Source: Pseudomonadota bacterium
GTDB lineage: Bacteria; Pseudomonadota; Gammaproteobacteria; Burkholderiales; Burkholderiaceae_E
Assembly (NCBI GenBank): GCA_023389055.1
Contig: JAEWFA010000031.1
Location: forward strand, 1 to 34,360
Length of the DNA: 34,360 bases
Direction of reading: 5' to 3'
Shown: positions 24,993 through 31,942 of the stretch, in pieces
Layout: each line of letters starts with the position of its first letter
Position numbering within the stretch: position 1 is the stretch's first letter
Notes under the pieces: generated by a model
What the model was told of the DNA's origin: nothing
The model's database searches: none
Seen by the model: only the letters and a program-made list of their open reading frames with translations
Position numbers and translations under genes: made by a program

Positions 24993-25291
24993 AGCGCCGC
25001 GCACAGCGACTGCGCTTCGTGTGGCGCATCGAGCGCGAAGCGCTTGCGCCGCGCGCCCGCACCCGAGACGAGCCGCACCGATCGCTTCGGCACCGACAGC
25101 CGTTCGGCGAGGAAACGCACGATCTCTTCGTTGGCGCGCCCTTCGACCGGAGGCGCGGCGACGCGCAGCTTCAGGCAGCCGTCGTGCTCGCCGACCGCCT
25201 CGGTGCGCGGTGCGCCCGGCTGCGCAGCGATCCGCAGCCGCCAGGCCCCCGGTTCGCCTTCGAGCCAGGCCGGCAACTGCGGGGGATGCAT
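24971..25291 (-). CDS. DUF167 / YggU family protein
   Basis: A 106-residue protein of the YggU fold. The conserved core is LRIAAQPGAPRTEAVGEHDGCLKLRVAAPPVEGRANEEIVRFLAERL followed by RLVSGAGARRKRF. Its function is unknown in all organisms I know of. It lies 28 bp after the yggT-like gene on the same strand, the usual yggT–yggU pairing. The last codons run into the 3' end of the PfkB-family gene on the opposite strand. Confidence 0.88.
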   Translation of the reverse strand: MHPPQLPAWLEGEPGAWRLRIAAQPGAPRTEAVGEHDGCLKLRVAAPPVEGRANEEIVRFLAERLSVPKRSVRLVSGAGARRKRFALDAPHEAQSLCAALYQGARP

Positions 25292-25319
25292 CGAACGAGC
25301 ACCGGCAGCGACGAGCCGA

Positions 25320-25892
25320 TCAGGAGATGACGGCGAAGAACGACGGCATCGCCGACTGCAGCACCGTGAGCGCGAGCTGCGCGAGCAGGATCAGCACCAG
25401 CGGGGAGAGGTCGACGCCGCCGATCAGCGGAACGAAGCGGCGGATCGGCGCGAGGAACGGACGCGTGAGCGCATCGATCGTCGGTGCGATCGGCGCGTGC
25501 GGGTTGACCCACGACAGCACGGCCAGCAGCAGCACGAGCGCGGTGAGCAGCCACAGCGACCACTTCGCCAGCCAGAAGACCGCCAGCAGCACGACGGCGC
25601 CGAAGGCCGGCGCGCGGCCGCCGCCATACAGCAGCACGTAGAGCACCGCGAGCACGACCGCCAGCAGCAGCGCCGCCAGCAGGCTCGCCCAGTCGACGCT
25701 GCGCATGTTCTTGCGCGTGGCCGGAAGCACGCCGCGCAGCGGGCGGACGATCCAGTCGGTGACCGCGATGACGAACTGGCCGAGCGGATCGCGAACGCCG
25801 AGTCCGAGCCAGTTCAGATAGGCGCGCAGCACGCAAGCCGTGGCCAGCAGGCTGCCGAGCGTTTCGAGCAGAAGCCAGAGTGCCTGATGCAT
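25320..25892 (-). CDS. YggT family membrane protein (two YGGT domains)
   Basis: A 190-residue integral membrane protein with duplicated YGGT units. The first has LRAYLNWLG followed by DWIVRPLRGVLP; the second has VLSWVNPHAPIAPTIDALTRPFLAPIRRFVP. About four hydrophobic helices separate them. Relatives are linked to cell-envelope or septum-proximal functions, but no role can be assigned from sequence. I chose the ATG at 25892 (MHQALWLLLE) over the longer frame from 25928 because family members begin with this hydrophobic start. It is probably cotranscribed with yggU. Its upstream region contains the terminator of the histone-like gene. Confidence 0.87.
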   Translation of the reverse strand: MHQALWLLLETLGSLLATACVLRAYLNWLGLGVRDPLGQFVIAVTDWIVRPLRGVLPATRKNMRSVDWASLLAALLLAVVLAVLYVLLYGGGRAPAFGAVVLLAVFWLAKWSLWLLTALVLLLAVLSWVNPHAPIAPTIDALTRPFLAPIRRFVPLIGGVDLSPLVLILLAQLALTVLQSAMPSFFAVIS

Positions 25893-25929
25893 GGAGACGA
25901 TTCCGCGACGCCCGCGATTCTCGCACACG

Positions 25930-25969
25930 AAAAAAAGAGTCCCGCACCGTTGGACGAGCGGTGCGGGAC
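25930..25969 (-). terminator. Rho-independent terminator of the histone-like gene
   Basis: An 11-bp perfect stem, GTCCCGCACCG (25939–25949) with its complement (25959–25969), encloses a 9-nt loop. Seven T residues follow on the minus strand (25936–25930). It lies 50 bp after the stop of the H1-like gene and just before the yggT-like gene, so it separates the two transcripts. Confidence 0.9.
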
Positions 25970-26019
25970 CCGGTGCGCGGAACGTCGCGGGCGACGCGCC
26001 GCGCTTCGCACGCGATGCG

Positions 26020-26592
26020 TTACGGACGGTTGCCCGTCGGGAACGGCCAGGCGGCCGCCGGATTCAGCGGCTTGGCAGCCGGCGTCGCAGTCGCGGCACC
26101 GTTCTTCTTCGCCGCGGCCTTGCGCACCGGGGCCTTCTTCGCCGCCGGCTTCTTCGCGGCTACCTTCTTCGCCGACGCCTTCTTCGCGGCAGGCTTCTTC
26201 GCCGCTGTCTTCTTCGTCGACGCCTTCTTCGCCGGAGCGGCCTTGCGCGCTGCCGTCTTCTTCGTCGCCTTCTTCGCAGCGGGCTTCTTCGCCGCCGTCT
26301 TCTTCACGGCCTTGCGTGCTGCCATCGGCTTCCTGGCGGCGGCCTTGCGGGCGGTCTTCTTGACGGCGGTCCTGCGCGCAGTGGTCTTCTTCGCTGCGCC
26401 CTTCTTCGCTGCACCCTTCTTCGCGGCGGTCTTCTTCGCAGCGGTCTTCTTCACCGCGGTCTTGCGCGCGGCGACGCGCTTGGTCGTTGCGCCTTTCGTC
26501 ACGGCCTTGCGTGCCGTCGTCTTCTTCGTCGCTTTCTTCGCCGCGCTCTTCTTCGCGGCCGGCTTCTTCGCGGCTTTCTTGGCGGTTGCCAT
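26020..26592 (-). CDS. Histone H1-like Lys/Ala-rich DNA-binding protein
   Basis: A 190-residue, extremely basic protein composed mostly of Lys, Ala, Thr and Arg in AAKK, KKTAAKK and TARK-type repeats. It resembles bacterial H1-like proteins (for example Bordetella BpH1 and AlgP-type tails) that bind DNA without sequence preference. The last 20 residues (AAWPFPTGNRP at the end) are not repetitive. An AAGGAG ribosome binding site precedes the ATG. It is a single-gene transcript, ended by the terminator at 25930–25969. The repeats make copy-number variation between strains likely. A nucleoid role is inferred from composition only. Confidence 0.85.
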   Translation of the reverse strand: MATAKKAAKKPAAKKSAAKKATKKTTARKAVTKGATTKRVAARKTAVKKTAAKKTAAKKGAAKKGAAKKTTARRTAVKKTARKAAARKPMAARKAVKKTAAKKPAAKKATKKTAARKAAPAKKASTKKTAAKKPAAKKASAKKVAAKKPAAKKAPVRKAAAKKNGAATATPAAKPLNPAAAWPFPTGNRP

Positions 26593-26731
26593 GAGGATCT
26601 CCTTCTCAGGATGTTGCGATGACGGAAACCCGTGCCGCAGCGCGCGTGCGCATGAGGCGGTACGGGCTATTCATCGGCGCAAGAACACCGTGTTGCACGG
26701 TTCGTCGTCCCTACGCTAATGAATTCGGCGC

Positions 26732-26763
26732 AAAAAAAAGCGCCGGAACCAGCGGTTCGGCGC
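26732..26763 (-). terminator. Rho-independent terminator (minus strand)
   Basis: On the minus strand a GCGCCGAACC stem pairs with GGTTCCGGCGC, with one bulged base and a 3-nt loop (26763–26740). Eight T residues follow (26739–26732). The nearest minus-strand gene, ampD, ends 300 bp upstream. The terminator therefore ends either a long ampD 3' UTR or a separate non-coding transcript. Confidence 0.85.
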
Positions 26764-26867
26764 TCTCTGGAGATCGTCGCAACGGAAACCGGATCGACCG
26801 ACGCCCGCCGCTCTGGCAGACGCGCCTGCATCCCTGTTTTCCCGCCCGAAGCCGTCGACCTCAATTC

Positions 26868-26987
26868 GGATCATCCCCTGCAACAGCAGCTGATTCCACG
26901 CTTCAATTCACGGCGATAACTGCTTGTACTCGCGTGAGATTCCGCTGTTATTCACATGCGGAATCTTACGGTCCTTGTAGGGGATCC
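26868..26987 (-). ncRNA. Candidate structured RNA (strand inferred from terminator)
   Basis: An outer helix pairs 26868–26883 with 26975–26987 (GGATC/GATCC, CCC/GGG and further pairs, with bulges). Inside it, a perfect 9-bp hairpin pairs AGATTCCGC (26937–26945) with GCGGAATCT (26958–26966), extendable to 12 bp with one G-T pair. Two further 5-bp pairings, 26885–26889 with 26920–26924 and 26897–26901 with 26932–26936, cross each other. They would be alternatives or a pseudoknot. I do not recognise a known RNA family, and no promoter is evident. The assignment is based on hand folding. Confidence 0.3.
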
Positions 26988-27062
26988 GCAACGATGCGAC
27001 GCGTTTGTCTTGACTCGCGCGCAGTTTCGTCGGCGTGCACGCAACACATCGCGAAGCGTTCT

Positions 27063-27656
27063 TCAGAACGGACGAACGAGATCGCGCGCTTCGCTCATCG
27101 CATGCACGCGTTGCCAATCGAAGTGCGGACCGGGATCACGCTTGCGCGTGGGAGCGATGTCGCTGTGACCGGCGATCCAGCGAAGCGGATGACGCATGCG
27201 CAGGGCGGCGATCAGACATCGCAGTCGCCGGTACTGCGCTTCCGTGAAGCGATGCGTCTCGTCGCCCTCGAGTTCGATGCCGATCGAGAAGTCGTTGCAC
27301 CGCTCGCGATCGAGGAAGCGCGAAGCACCCGCGTGCCACGCACGCATGTCGGTGTCGACGAATTGCAGCAGCTCGCCACGGCGACGCACGAGGAAATGCG
27401 CGGACACGCGAAGCTCGCGCAACGCCGCGAACGACGGATCCATCGATGCGTCCAGGCGATTGGTGAAGAGCTGCTCGACGGCGTCGCCGCTGAATCGCCC
27501 GGGCGGCAGGCTGATGTGATGCACGACGAGCAGTTCGACTCTCTCACCGGGCGGACGCACGTCGAAGTTCGGCGACGGAACCGCGCGCGCCGCAGCGAGC
27601 CAGCCCGCGGCGTCGTCGCGCCAGGCGCCGCGCGGACGCGGGCGCATCGACGTCAT
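27063..27656 (-). CDS. ampD: 1,6-anhydro-N-acetylmuramyl-L-alanine amidase AmpD
   Basis: Cytoplasmic zinc amidase that removes the peptide from anhydro-muropeptides during cell-wall recycling. The 197-residue chain keeps the zinc ligands His46 (VVHHISLPPG), His164 (AGHSDIAPTRKRDPG) and Asp174, and the catalytic pair Glu128 (IGIELEG) and Lys172. Loss of AmpD derepresses AmpC beta-lactamase in species with AmpR; no ampR or ampC lies here. Its ATG shares one base with the pilR stop (TGATG), so it is translated at the end of the pilSR operon. Its product peptide is the substrate of the Mpl half of the fusion at 16320. Confidence 0.94.
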   Translation of the reverse strand: MTSMRPRPRGAWRDDAAGWLAAARAVPSPNFDVRPPGERVELLVVHHISLPPGRFSGDAVEQLFTNRLDASMDPSFAALRELRVSAHFLVRRRGELLQFVDTDMRAWHAGASRFLDRERCNDFSIGIELEGDETHRFTEAQYRRLRCLIAALRMRHPLRWIAGHSDIAPTRKRDPGPHFDWQRVHAMSEARDLVRPF

Positions 27657-29158
27657 CAGTTCAGGCCGAGCCGCTGCATCCGGTAGCGAAGCGCGCGAAA
27701 CGTGATGCCGAGAATGCGCGCAGCCGCGGTGCGGTTGTAGCGGGTTTTCTCGAGCGCGCGCTGGATCGCCTCGCGCTCGATCTGCTCGAGGTAGTCGGGT
27801 AGCGATTCGGGAACGCCGTCCTCCGATACCCGCACCGGCCTGCGCTCGCCGACGGCGGCTGCCGTGGCCGTCGACGCGGCGTCGCCTGCCTCGGTCTCGA
27901 TGCGCTCGTTCTCGTCGTCGTCCGAAACGATCGGCTTCAGGCCGAGATCCTCGACGTTGATCACGTCGCCGTTGGAGAACGCCAGCGCGCGCTCGAGAAC
28001 GTTCTCGAGCTCGCGCACGTTGCCGGGAAAGCGATAACTCTGCAGGTAGCGCACGGCCACCGGCGCCAGCCGCGGCGCCTGGCCCGCTCCACTACGTCCG
28101 GCAAGCCGCACGAGGATCGCATCGGCAAGCACCGGAATGTCCTCGAGGCGCTCGCGCAGCGACGGCAGACGCAGCTCGATGACGTTGAGCCGGTAATAGA
28201 GGTCCTGGCGGAAACGCCCGGCCGCCACGCATTGCGCGAGATCCTGGTGCGTGGCGCAGACGATGCGCACGTCCACCGCCTCCTCCACCGTCGCGCCGAC
28301 CTTGCGAACGCGCTTCTCCTGGATCGCCCGCAGCAGCTTGACCTGCATGGCCAGCGGCAGGTCGGCCACCTCGTCGAGGAAGAGCGTTCCGCTGTTGGCC
28401 GCCTGGAAGAAACCGTCGCGATCCTGGTCGGCGCCGGTGAACGCGCCTTTCCGATATCCGAAGAACTCCGCCTCCATCAACGACTCGGGAATCGCGCCGC
28501 AGTTCACCGCGACGAAGGGCTGCGCCGCGCGCGCGCCGATCTCGTGGATCAGGCGCGCTGCCAACTCCTTGCCCGACCCCGATTCGCCGCTGATCGACAC
28601 CGGCGCCATGCTGCGCGCGAGCCGCTCGATCTGCAGGCGCACTTCGCGGATCGCCTCTGAATCGCCGAGCAGTTGTCGCGTGGGTTGCGGCGACGGCGCC
28701 GCAGCCTCCGTCGCCGGCGCCGAGCCGGCCTGCGACGGCAACTGCAGCGCGGAGCGAACGAGGCTGCGCAATGCGTCGAGCGCGATCGGCTTGGCGAGGT
28801 AATCGAAGGCGCCTGCCTTGAGCGCCGCCACGGCGTTCTCGGCACTGCCGTAGGCGGTGATCACCGCGACCGGCGTCTGCGCGAGGCGCCGGTTGATCGA
28901 CGCGACCAGCGTCAATCCGTCGCCGTCGGGCAAGCGCATGTCGGTCAGGCACAGCGCATAGGCATTGCGCGACAGCGACGCCTCCGCTTCGGCGAGCGAG
29001 CCGACGCAGTCGACGTCGAGCCCCATGCCGACGAGCGTGAGCTCGAGCAACTCGCGCAGGTCGGCCTCGTCGTCGACGACCAGCACGCGGCGCAAGGGCA
29101 CGGCTCGCGGGGCGCGCGACCCGCTTCGCGGGTTCGCGGTCTCGGCTGCTTCCTTCAT
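27656..29158 (-). CDS. pilR: Sigma-54-dependent response regulator PilR
   Basis: NtrC-family activator, 500 residues. Receiver domain (about 24–140) with phosphoacceptor Asp73 in LTDMRLPDG. AAA+ domain (about 160–400) with Walker A GESGSGKE (191–198), the sigma-54-contacting GAFTGA (238–243) and Walker B GTLFLDEV (257–264). A Fis-type helix-turn-helix (about 455–500) contains NRTAAARILGITFRALRYRMQ. Pairing with a membrane PilS-type kinase in the same operon, plus the recalled Burkholderiales order, supports PilR, the activator of pilin transcription. Its ATG overlaps the pilS stop as ATGA. Confidence 0.9.
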   Translation of the reverse strand: MKEAAETANPRSGSRAPRAVPLRRVLVVDDEADLRELLELTLVGMGLDVDCVGSLAEAEASLSRNAYALCLTDMRLPDGDGLTLVASINRRLAQTPVAVITAYGSAENAVAALKAGAFDYLAKPIALDALRSLVRSALQLPSQAGSAPATEAAAPSPQPTRQLLGDSEAIREVRLQIERLARSMAPVSISGESGSGKELAARLIHEIGARAAQPFVAVNCGAIPESLMEAEFFGYRKGAFTGADQDRDGFFQAANSGTLFLDEVADLPLAMQVKLLRAIQEKRVRKVGATVEEAVDVRIVCATHQDLAQCVAAGRFRQDLYYRLNVIELRLPSLRERLEDIPVLADAILVRLAGRSGAGQAPRLAPVAVRYLQSYRFPGNVRELENVLERALAFSNGDVINVEDLGLKPIVSDDDENERIETEAGDAASTATAAAVGERRPVRVSEDGVPESLPDYLEQIEREAIQRALEKTRYNRTAAARILGITFRALRYRMQRLGLN

Positions 29159-30786
29159 TCTCGGACCAATGCCTCGCTGCGGGGCTCGACGACGAAGACG
29201 CTGCGCCAGCGCTGCGACGGCGAACCGGTTTCGTAACGGATCGTCGCGCCGCTGGCATGGCACAGCTCGCGGGCGAGATACAGGCCGAGGCCGGTGCCCC
29301 GGCTCTCGGTGGTATAGAAAGGCTCGAAGGCGTGCTCGCGCATCTCGTCGGTGAGCCCGGGGCCGTCGTCGGCCACGCGCAACTCGAGCCGGCGGTCGTC
29401 GCGCTCGCGCCACTCGATGCGCACCGCGCCGGCTTCGTGCGATGCGTAGCGCAACCCGTTGGCCAGCAGGTTCAACAGCACCTGGCGAAGGTGATTCGAA
29501 TCGAAGCGGATCGGCCTGGGCGCGGCGAGCCGCACCGAGATGCGCTCGCGCTCCGCGCCGCTGGTCGAGACGAACTCGTCGACGAGCCGCTCGAGGAACG
29601 GCTGCGGCTCGATGGTCTCGTCGGTGCTGCGATCGCGGCGCGCGATCGACAGTACGTCCTCGATGATGCGGTCGATGCGCACGGTATTCGACTCGACGAT
29701 TCCCGCCAATCGCAGCAGCGAGGGCTCCGAAAGGCGCTCGGCGAGCAGGCCGTTGGCATGGCGGATCGCGCCCAGCGGATTGCGGATCTCGTGCGCGATC
29801 GACGCCGACAGCCGGCCCATCGAAGCGAGCTTCAACTGTTGCGCGCGATCCTCGACGAGCCGCTGGTCTTCCATCATCACGACCGCATCTTCGCCCGTCG
29901 CTGCGGTGCCGAGGAAACGCAGCCGCACACGCGTCGCACGGCCGTCGACGGTCGGCAGCTCCAGATCGGTTTCGGCGCCGTGCGCCCCGCCCCCGTTGCG
30001 CCAGCGCGCGTAGGCGTCGCGAAGCAGCGACCAGCCCCGCCCGGCCGCGACGTCGGGCGGCGCGTCGTCGAGCGTCGGCGGCGCATGCGGGACGTTCAGC
30101 AGCATGCGTGCCGCCGGATTCATCGTGCGCACCGCGCCGCCGGCGTCGACGATCATCACGCCGTGCGCAAGCTCGGCAACGACCCGCGAGGTGACGGCGA
30201 GCTGGCGACGCAGGTCGTCGGCACGCATCTGCGCGATGCGCTCCTGCGCATGCAGCCGGGTGGCCAGCCAGTTCACCGTCATCGCCGTGGCGAAGCAGCC
30301 GATTCCGAAGAGCCCGGCCAGCATCAACGATGCGGCGTCGCCGCCGACGGGACTCACCAGTTGCCAGCCGGCGTGCGCGAGCACGAACAACGTCGCCGTC
30401 GCGGCGAAGAACGCCGCCATGCGGCGCGTGGCGACGATCGAAGCACCGGCGAGCGCGACGATCAGCAGCACGAGCAACCCGCTCTTCAGGCCACCGGCGG
30501 CGTGCATCAATGCGGACAGCGCAACGATGTCGGTGAGCGCATGCGCGAACACGAGCGCCTGGAAATGCGCGCGAAAGCGATCGAGCGTCGACAGGAACAG
30601 CACGGCCACCAGCAGGTACGCCAGCGCGGCGCCGCCGTACAACTGCGGGTCGCCCAGCCCGCCGGAAAGCTGCCCGGCGTCGTGCAGCGGAAAGAAGGCG
30701 AAGAGCACGAGCGCGATCGCCACGCGACTCGTCGCCAGCCACCGCAACGACGTCCAGTACGAAGGGGCGACGGCGTCGATCGTCAC
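29155..30786 (-). CDS. pilS: Sensor histidine kinase PilS
   Basis: Inner-membrane kinase of 543 residues. About six N-terminal hydrophobic helices (20–175) form the sensor, as in PilS. A PAS-like domain (about 195–310) follows, then HisKA with phosphorylated His332 in SIAHEIRNPLGAIRH. The ATPase domain has N-box NLLANGLRYA (439–448), DDGPGL (473–478) and GTGLGLYLA (497–505). I start it at the GTG 30784–30786, whose GTGA overlap with the upstream gene mirrors the operon's other junctions. A longer in-frame ATG at 30852 would run 70 bp into that gene. Signals sensed are unknown here. Confidence 0.87.
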   Translation of the reverse strand: MTIDAVAPSYWTSLRWLATSRVAIALVLFAFFPLHDAGQLSGGLGDPQLYGGAALAYLLVAVLFLSTLDRFRAHFQALVFAHALTDIVALSALMHAAGGLKSGLLVLLIVALAGASIVATRRMAAFFAATATLFVLAHAGWQLVSPVGGDAASLMLAGLFGIGCFATAMTVNWLATRLHAQERIAQMRADDLRRQLAVTSRVVAELAHGVMIVDAGGAVRTMNPAARMLLNVPHAPPTLDDAPPDVAAGRGWSLLRDAYARWRNGGGAHGAETDLELPTVDGRATRVRLRFLGTAATGEDAVVMMEDQRLVEDRAQQLKLASMGRLSASIAHEIRNPLGAIRHANGLLAERLSEPSLLRLAGIVESNTVRIDRIIEDVLSIARRDRSTDETIEPQPFLERLVDEFVSTSGAERERISVRLAAPRPIRFDSNHLRQVLLNLLANGLRYASHEAGAVRIEWRERDDRRLELRVADDGPGLTDEMREHAFEPFYTTESRGTGLGLYLARELCHASGATIRYETGSPSQRWRSVFVVEPRSEALVRE

Positions 30787-31100
30787 GTCGACGTTCGTCG
30801 GTCGCGCGAGCGTCGCTGCGCGCGATCGGCGTCGCGGTGCGCCACGCTGCAATAGTCGAAGCCGTCATCGCGAACGACGTCGGAGGCAGGAACGAACAGG
30901 CCGCAGTGCGCGCACGGGACGATCGGCTCGCCTTCGAGCGCGCGCCCCGAGGACGCCGAAGCCGCGTGACGGGGCGCGGACGCCTCCGCGGACGCGGAGG
31001 CGTCGCTGCTGCGCTCGCGTCGACGCTGGCTGATCGTGAAAAGACGGATCACGAGCCAGGCCAGCGCGATCAGCACGACCCAGCTCAGCAGCTTGCCCAT
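30783..31100 (-). CDS. PP0621-like small membrane protein with zinc-binding motif
   Basis: A 105-residue protein with one N-terminal helix (about 4–23), an Ala/Ser-rich linker and a C-terminal treble-clef-like motif: Cys63 and Cys66 in PCAHCGLFVP, then Cys84 and His88 in YCSVAHRDAD. This matches proteins I recall as the PP0621 family, found upstream of pilS in Burkholderiales. Function is unknown; zinc binding is predicted from the Cys/His spacing. Its stop overlaps the pilS GTG start (GTGA). It lies 19 bp downstream of the CcsA-like gene on the same strand. Confidence 0.78.
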   Translation of the reverse strand: MGKLLSWVVLIALAWLVIRLFTISQRRRERSSDASASAEASAPRHAASASSGRALEGEPIVPCAHCGLFVPASDVVRDDGFDYCSVAHRDADRAQRRSRDRRTST

Positions 31101-31119
31101 CTATTCGTCGGACAGGACA

Positions 31120-31920
31120 CTAACGTTTCAGAATTACTTCCAGGACGAAGCGGCTGCCGACATAGGCGAGCAGCAGCAGCGCGAAACCGCCGAAAGTGAG
31201 CCGAAGCGCCGTACGCCCGCGCCAGCCCCACAATCGACGTCCGAGCAGCAGGATGCCGAACACCGCCCACGCGATCAACGTGAACACGTTCTTGTGATCG
31301 AAGCGCAACGGCTGGCCGAAGATCTCCTCCGAGAACAGCACGCCGCTGAACGCGGTGAGCGTGAGCAGCGCGAAGCCCAGGCCGATGAAGCGGAACAGGA
31401 TGCGTTCGAGCACGAGCAGCGGCGGCAGGTCTTCGAGAAAGCGCGCGAGCGGCAACGCCTGGGCTTCCTCGCCGCCGCGGTGCAATGCGCGCTCGGCCAA
31501 GGCCATCAGCGCTCCGTGCAGCGCCGCCAGCGACAGCACGCCGTAGGCGAGCGTGCCGATCAGCAGGTGCGGCAGGAACAGCGGCCGCGTGGTCTGCGCG
31601 CCCAGGTCGATGCCGGGAAAACCGAGCGGCAGCAGCACCGCGATGGCGGCCGCCGGCAACACGATCGTGCGCAGCGCCTCGACGCGCGCGGACAGCCCCT
31701 CGATCCACAGCACGAGCACGCCGAGCCACAACGTGGCCGAGAGGATCGGCGCGAAGCCGAAGTGCCAGCCGTTCTCGCCGAGGATCGTCTCGTACAGACC
31801 TACCGCGTGCAGCACCAGTCCGACGAGCATTGCCGCGCCGGCGAACCGGTGCGGCGCTCGCCAGGCGGCGACATAGGCGAGCGCGGCGAGCAGGTCGGCG
31901 ATAACCGGTAAAATCGGCAC
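31120..31920 (-). CDS. CcsA/YpjD-like cytochrome c assembly membrane protein
   Basis: A 266-residue protein with about eight hydrophobic helices. FLPHLLIGTLAYGVLSLAALHGALMAL and the later FDHKNVFTLIAWAVFGILLLGR are typical of the CcsA/HemX/YpjD group, the two His residues being candidate haem ligands. The WWG-type tryptophan motif of true CcsA/CcmC is not present. It may therefore be a YpjD-type protein rather than the haem-handling subunit. The start is GTG (31918–31920), which lies inside the palindrome 31912–31925. A GGAG lies 12 nt upstream, a long spacing. Divergent from ffh; 22 bp separate the starts. Confidence 0.8.
   Translation of the reverse strand: MPILPVIADLLAALAYVAAWRAPHRFAGAAMLVGLVLHAVGLYETILGENGWHFGFAPILSATLWLGVLVLWIEGLSARVEALRTIVLPAAAIAVLLPLGFPGIDLGAQTTRPLFLPHLLIGTLAYGVLSLAALHGALMALAERALHRGGEEAQALPLARFLEDLPPLLVLERILFRFIGLGFALLTLTAFSGVLFSEEIFGQPLRFDHKNVFTLIAWAVFGILLLGRRLWGWRGRTALRLTFGGFALLLLAYVGSRFVLEVILKR
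31909..31914 (+). promoter_or_regulatory. TAAAAT -10-like box before ffh
   Basis: TAAAAT lies 29–34 bp before the ffh ATG, inside the first codons of the divergent CcsA-like gene. The -35 position is not convincing. It overlaps the palindrome at 31912–31925. Confidence 0.3.
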
Positions 31921-31925
31921 CGATT
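31912..31925. promoter_or_regulatory. Palindrome between the CcsA-like gene and ffh
   Basis: AATCGG-CA-CCGATT is a perfect 6-2-6 inverted repeat. It covers the GTG start codon of the CcsA-like gene and the -10-like box of ffh. A repressor site for either gene is possible, but no other copy was noticed in this window and chance is not excluded. Confidence 0.3.
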
Positions 31926-31942
31926 CAGTTTACTCCAAGGGC

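Larger units (their letters stand above)
26593..27062. other. 470-bp gene-free, less GC-rich region
   Basis: No convincing protein gene lies here on either strand; the short open frames lack family features. The first part (26593–26720) is the upstream region of the histone-like gene and has a small hairpin ACCGTG-TTG-CACGGT (26687–26701). A minus-strand terminator follows at 26732–26763, then a structured stretch at about 26868–26987. GC in 26881–26940 is 50%, against about 70% in neighbouring genes. Confidence 0.7.

Noticed and set aside
25880..26719. Plus-strand Phe/Ala- or Leu/Arg-rich frames opposite the histone-like gene
   Set aside because: They are the complement of Lys/Ala codon repeats. 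The hydrophobic appearance is an artefact, and the minus strand has the ribosome binding site and terminator.
26937..26966. The strong 9–12-bp hairpin as a transcription terminator
   Set aside because: No T-tract follows on either strand. It is better read as an internal helix of the candidate structured region.
26619..27686. A 355-codon plus-strand frame over the gene-free region and ampD
   Set aside because: No family features, most of it antisense to ampD, and the AT-richer part has no coding-like composition.
27656..30868. A 1070-codon frame suggesting a PilS–PilR fusion
   Set aside because: The upstream half is a different frame from the real kinase (29155–30786). PilR starts at 29158 and the kinase has its own stop at 29155.
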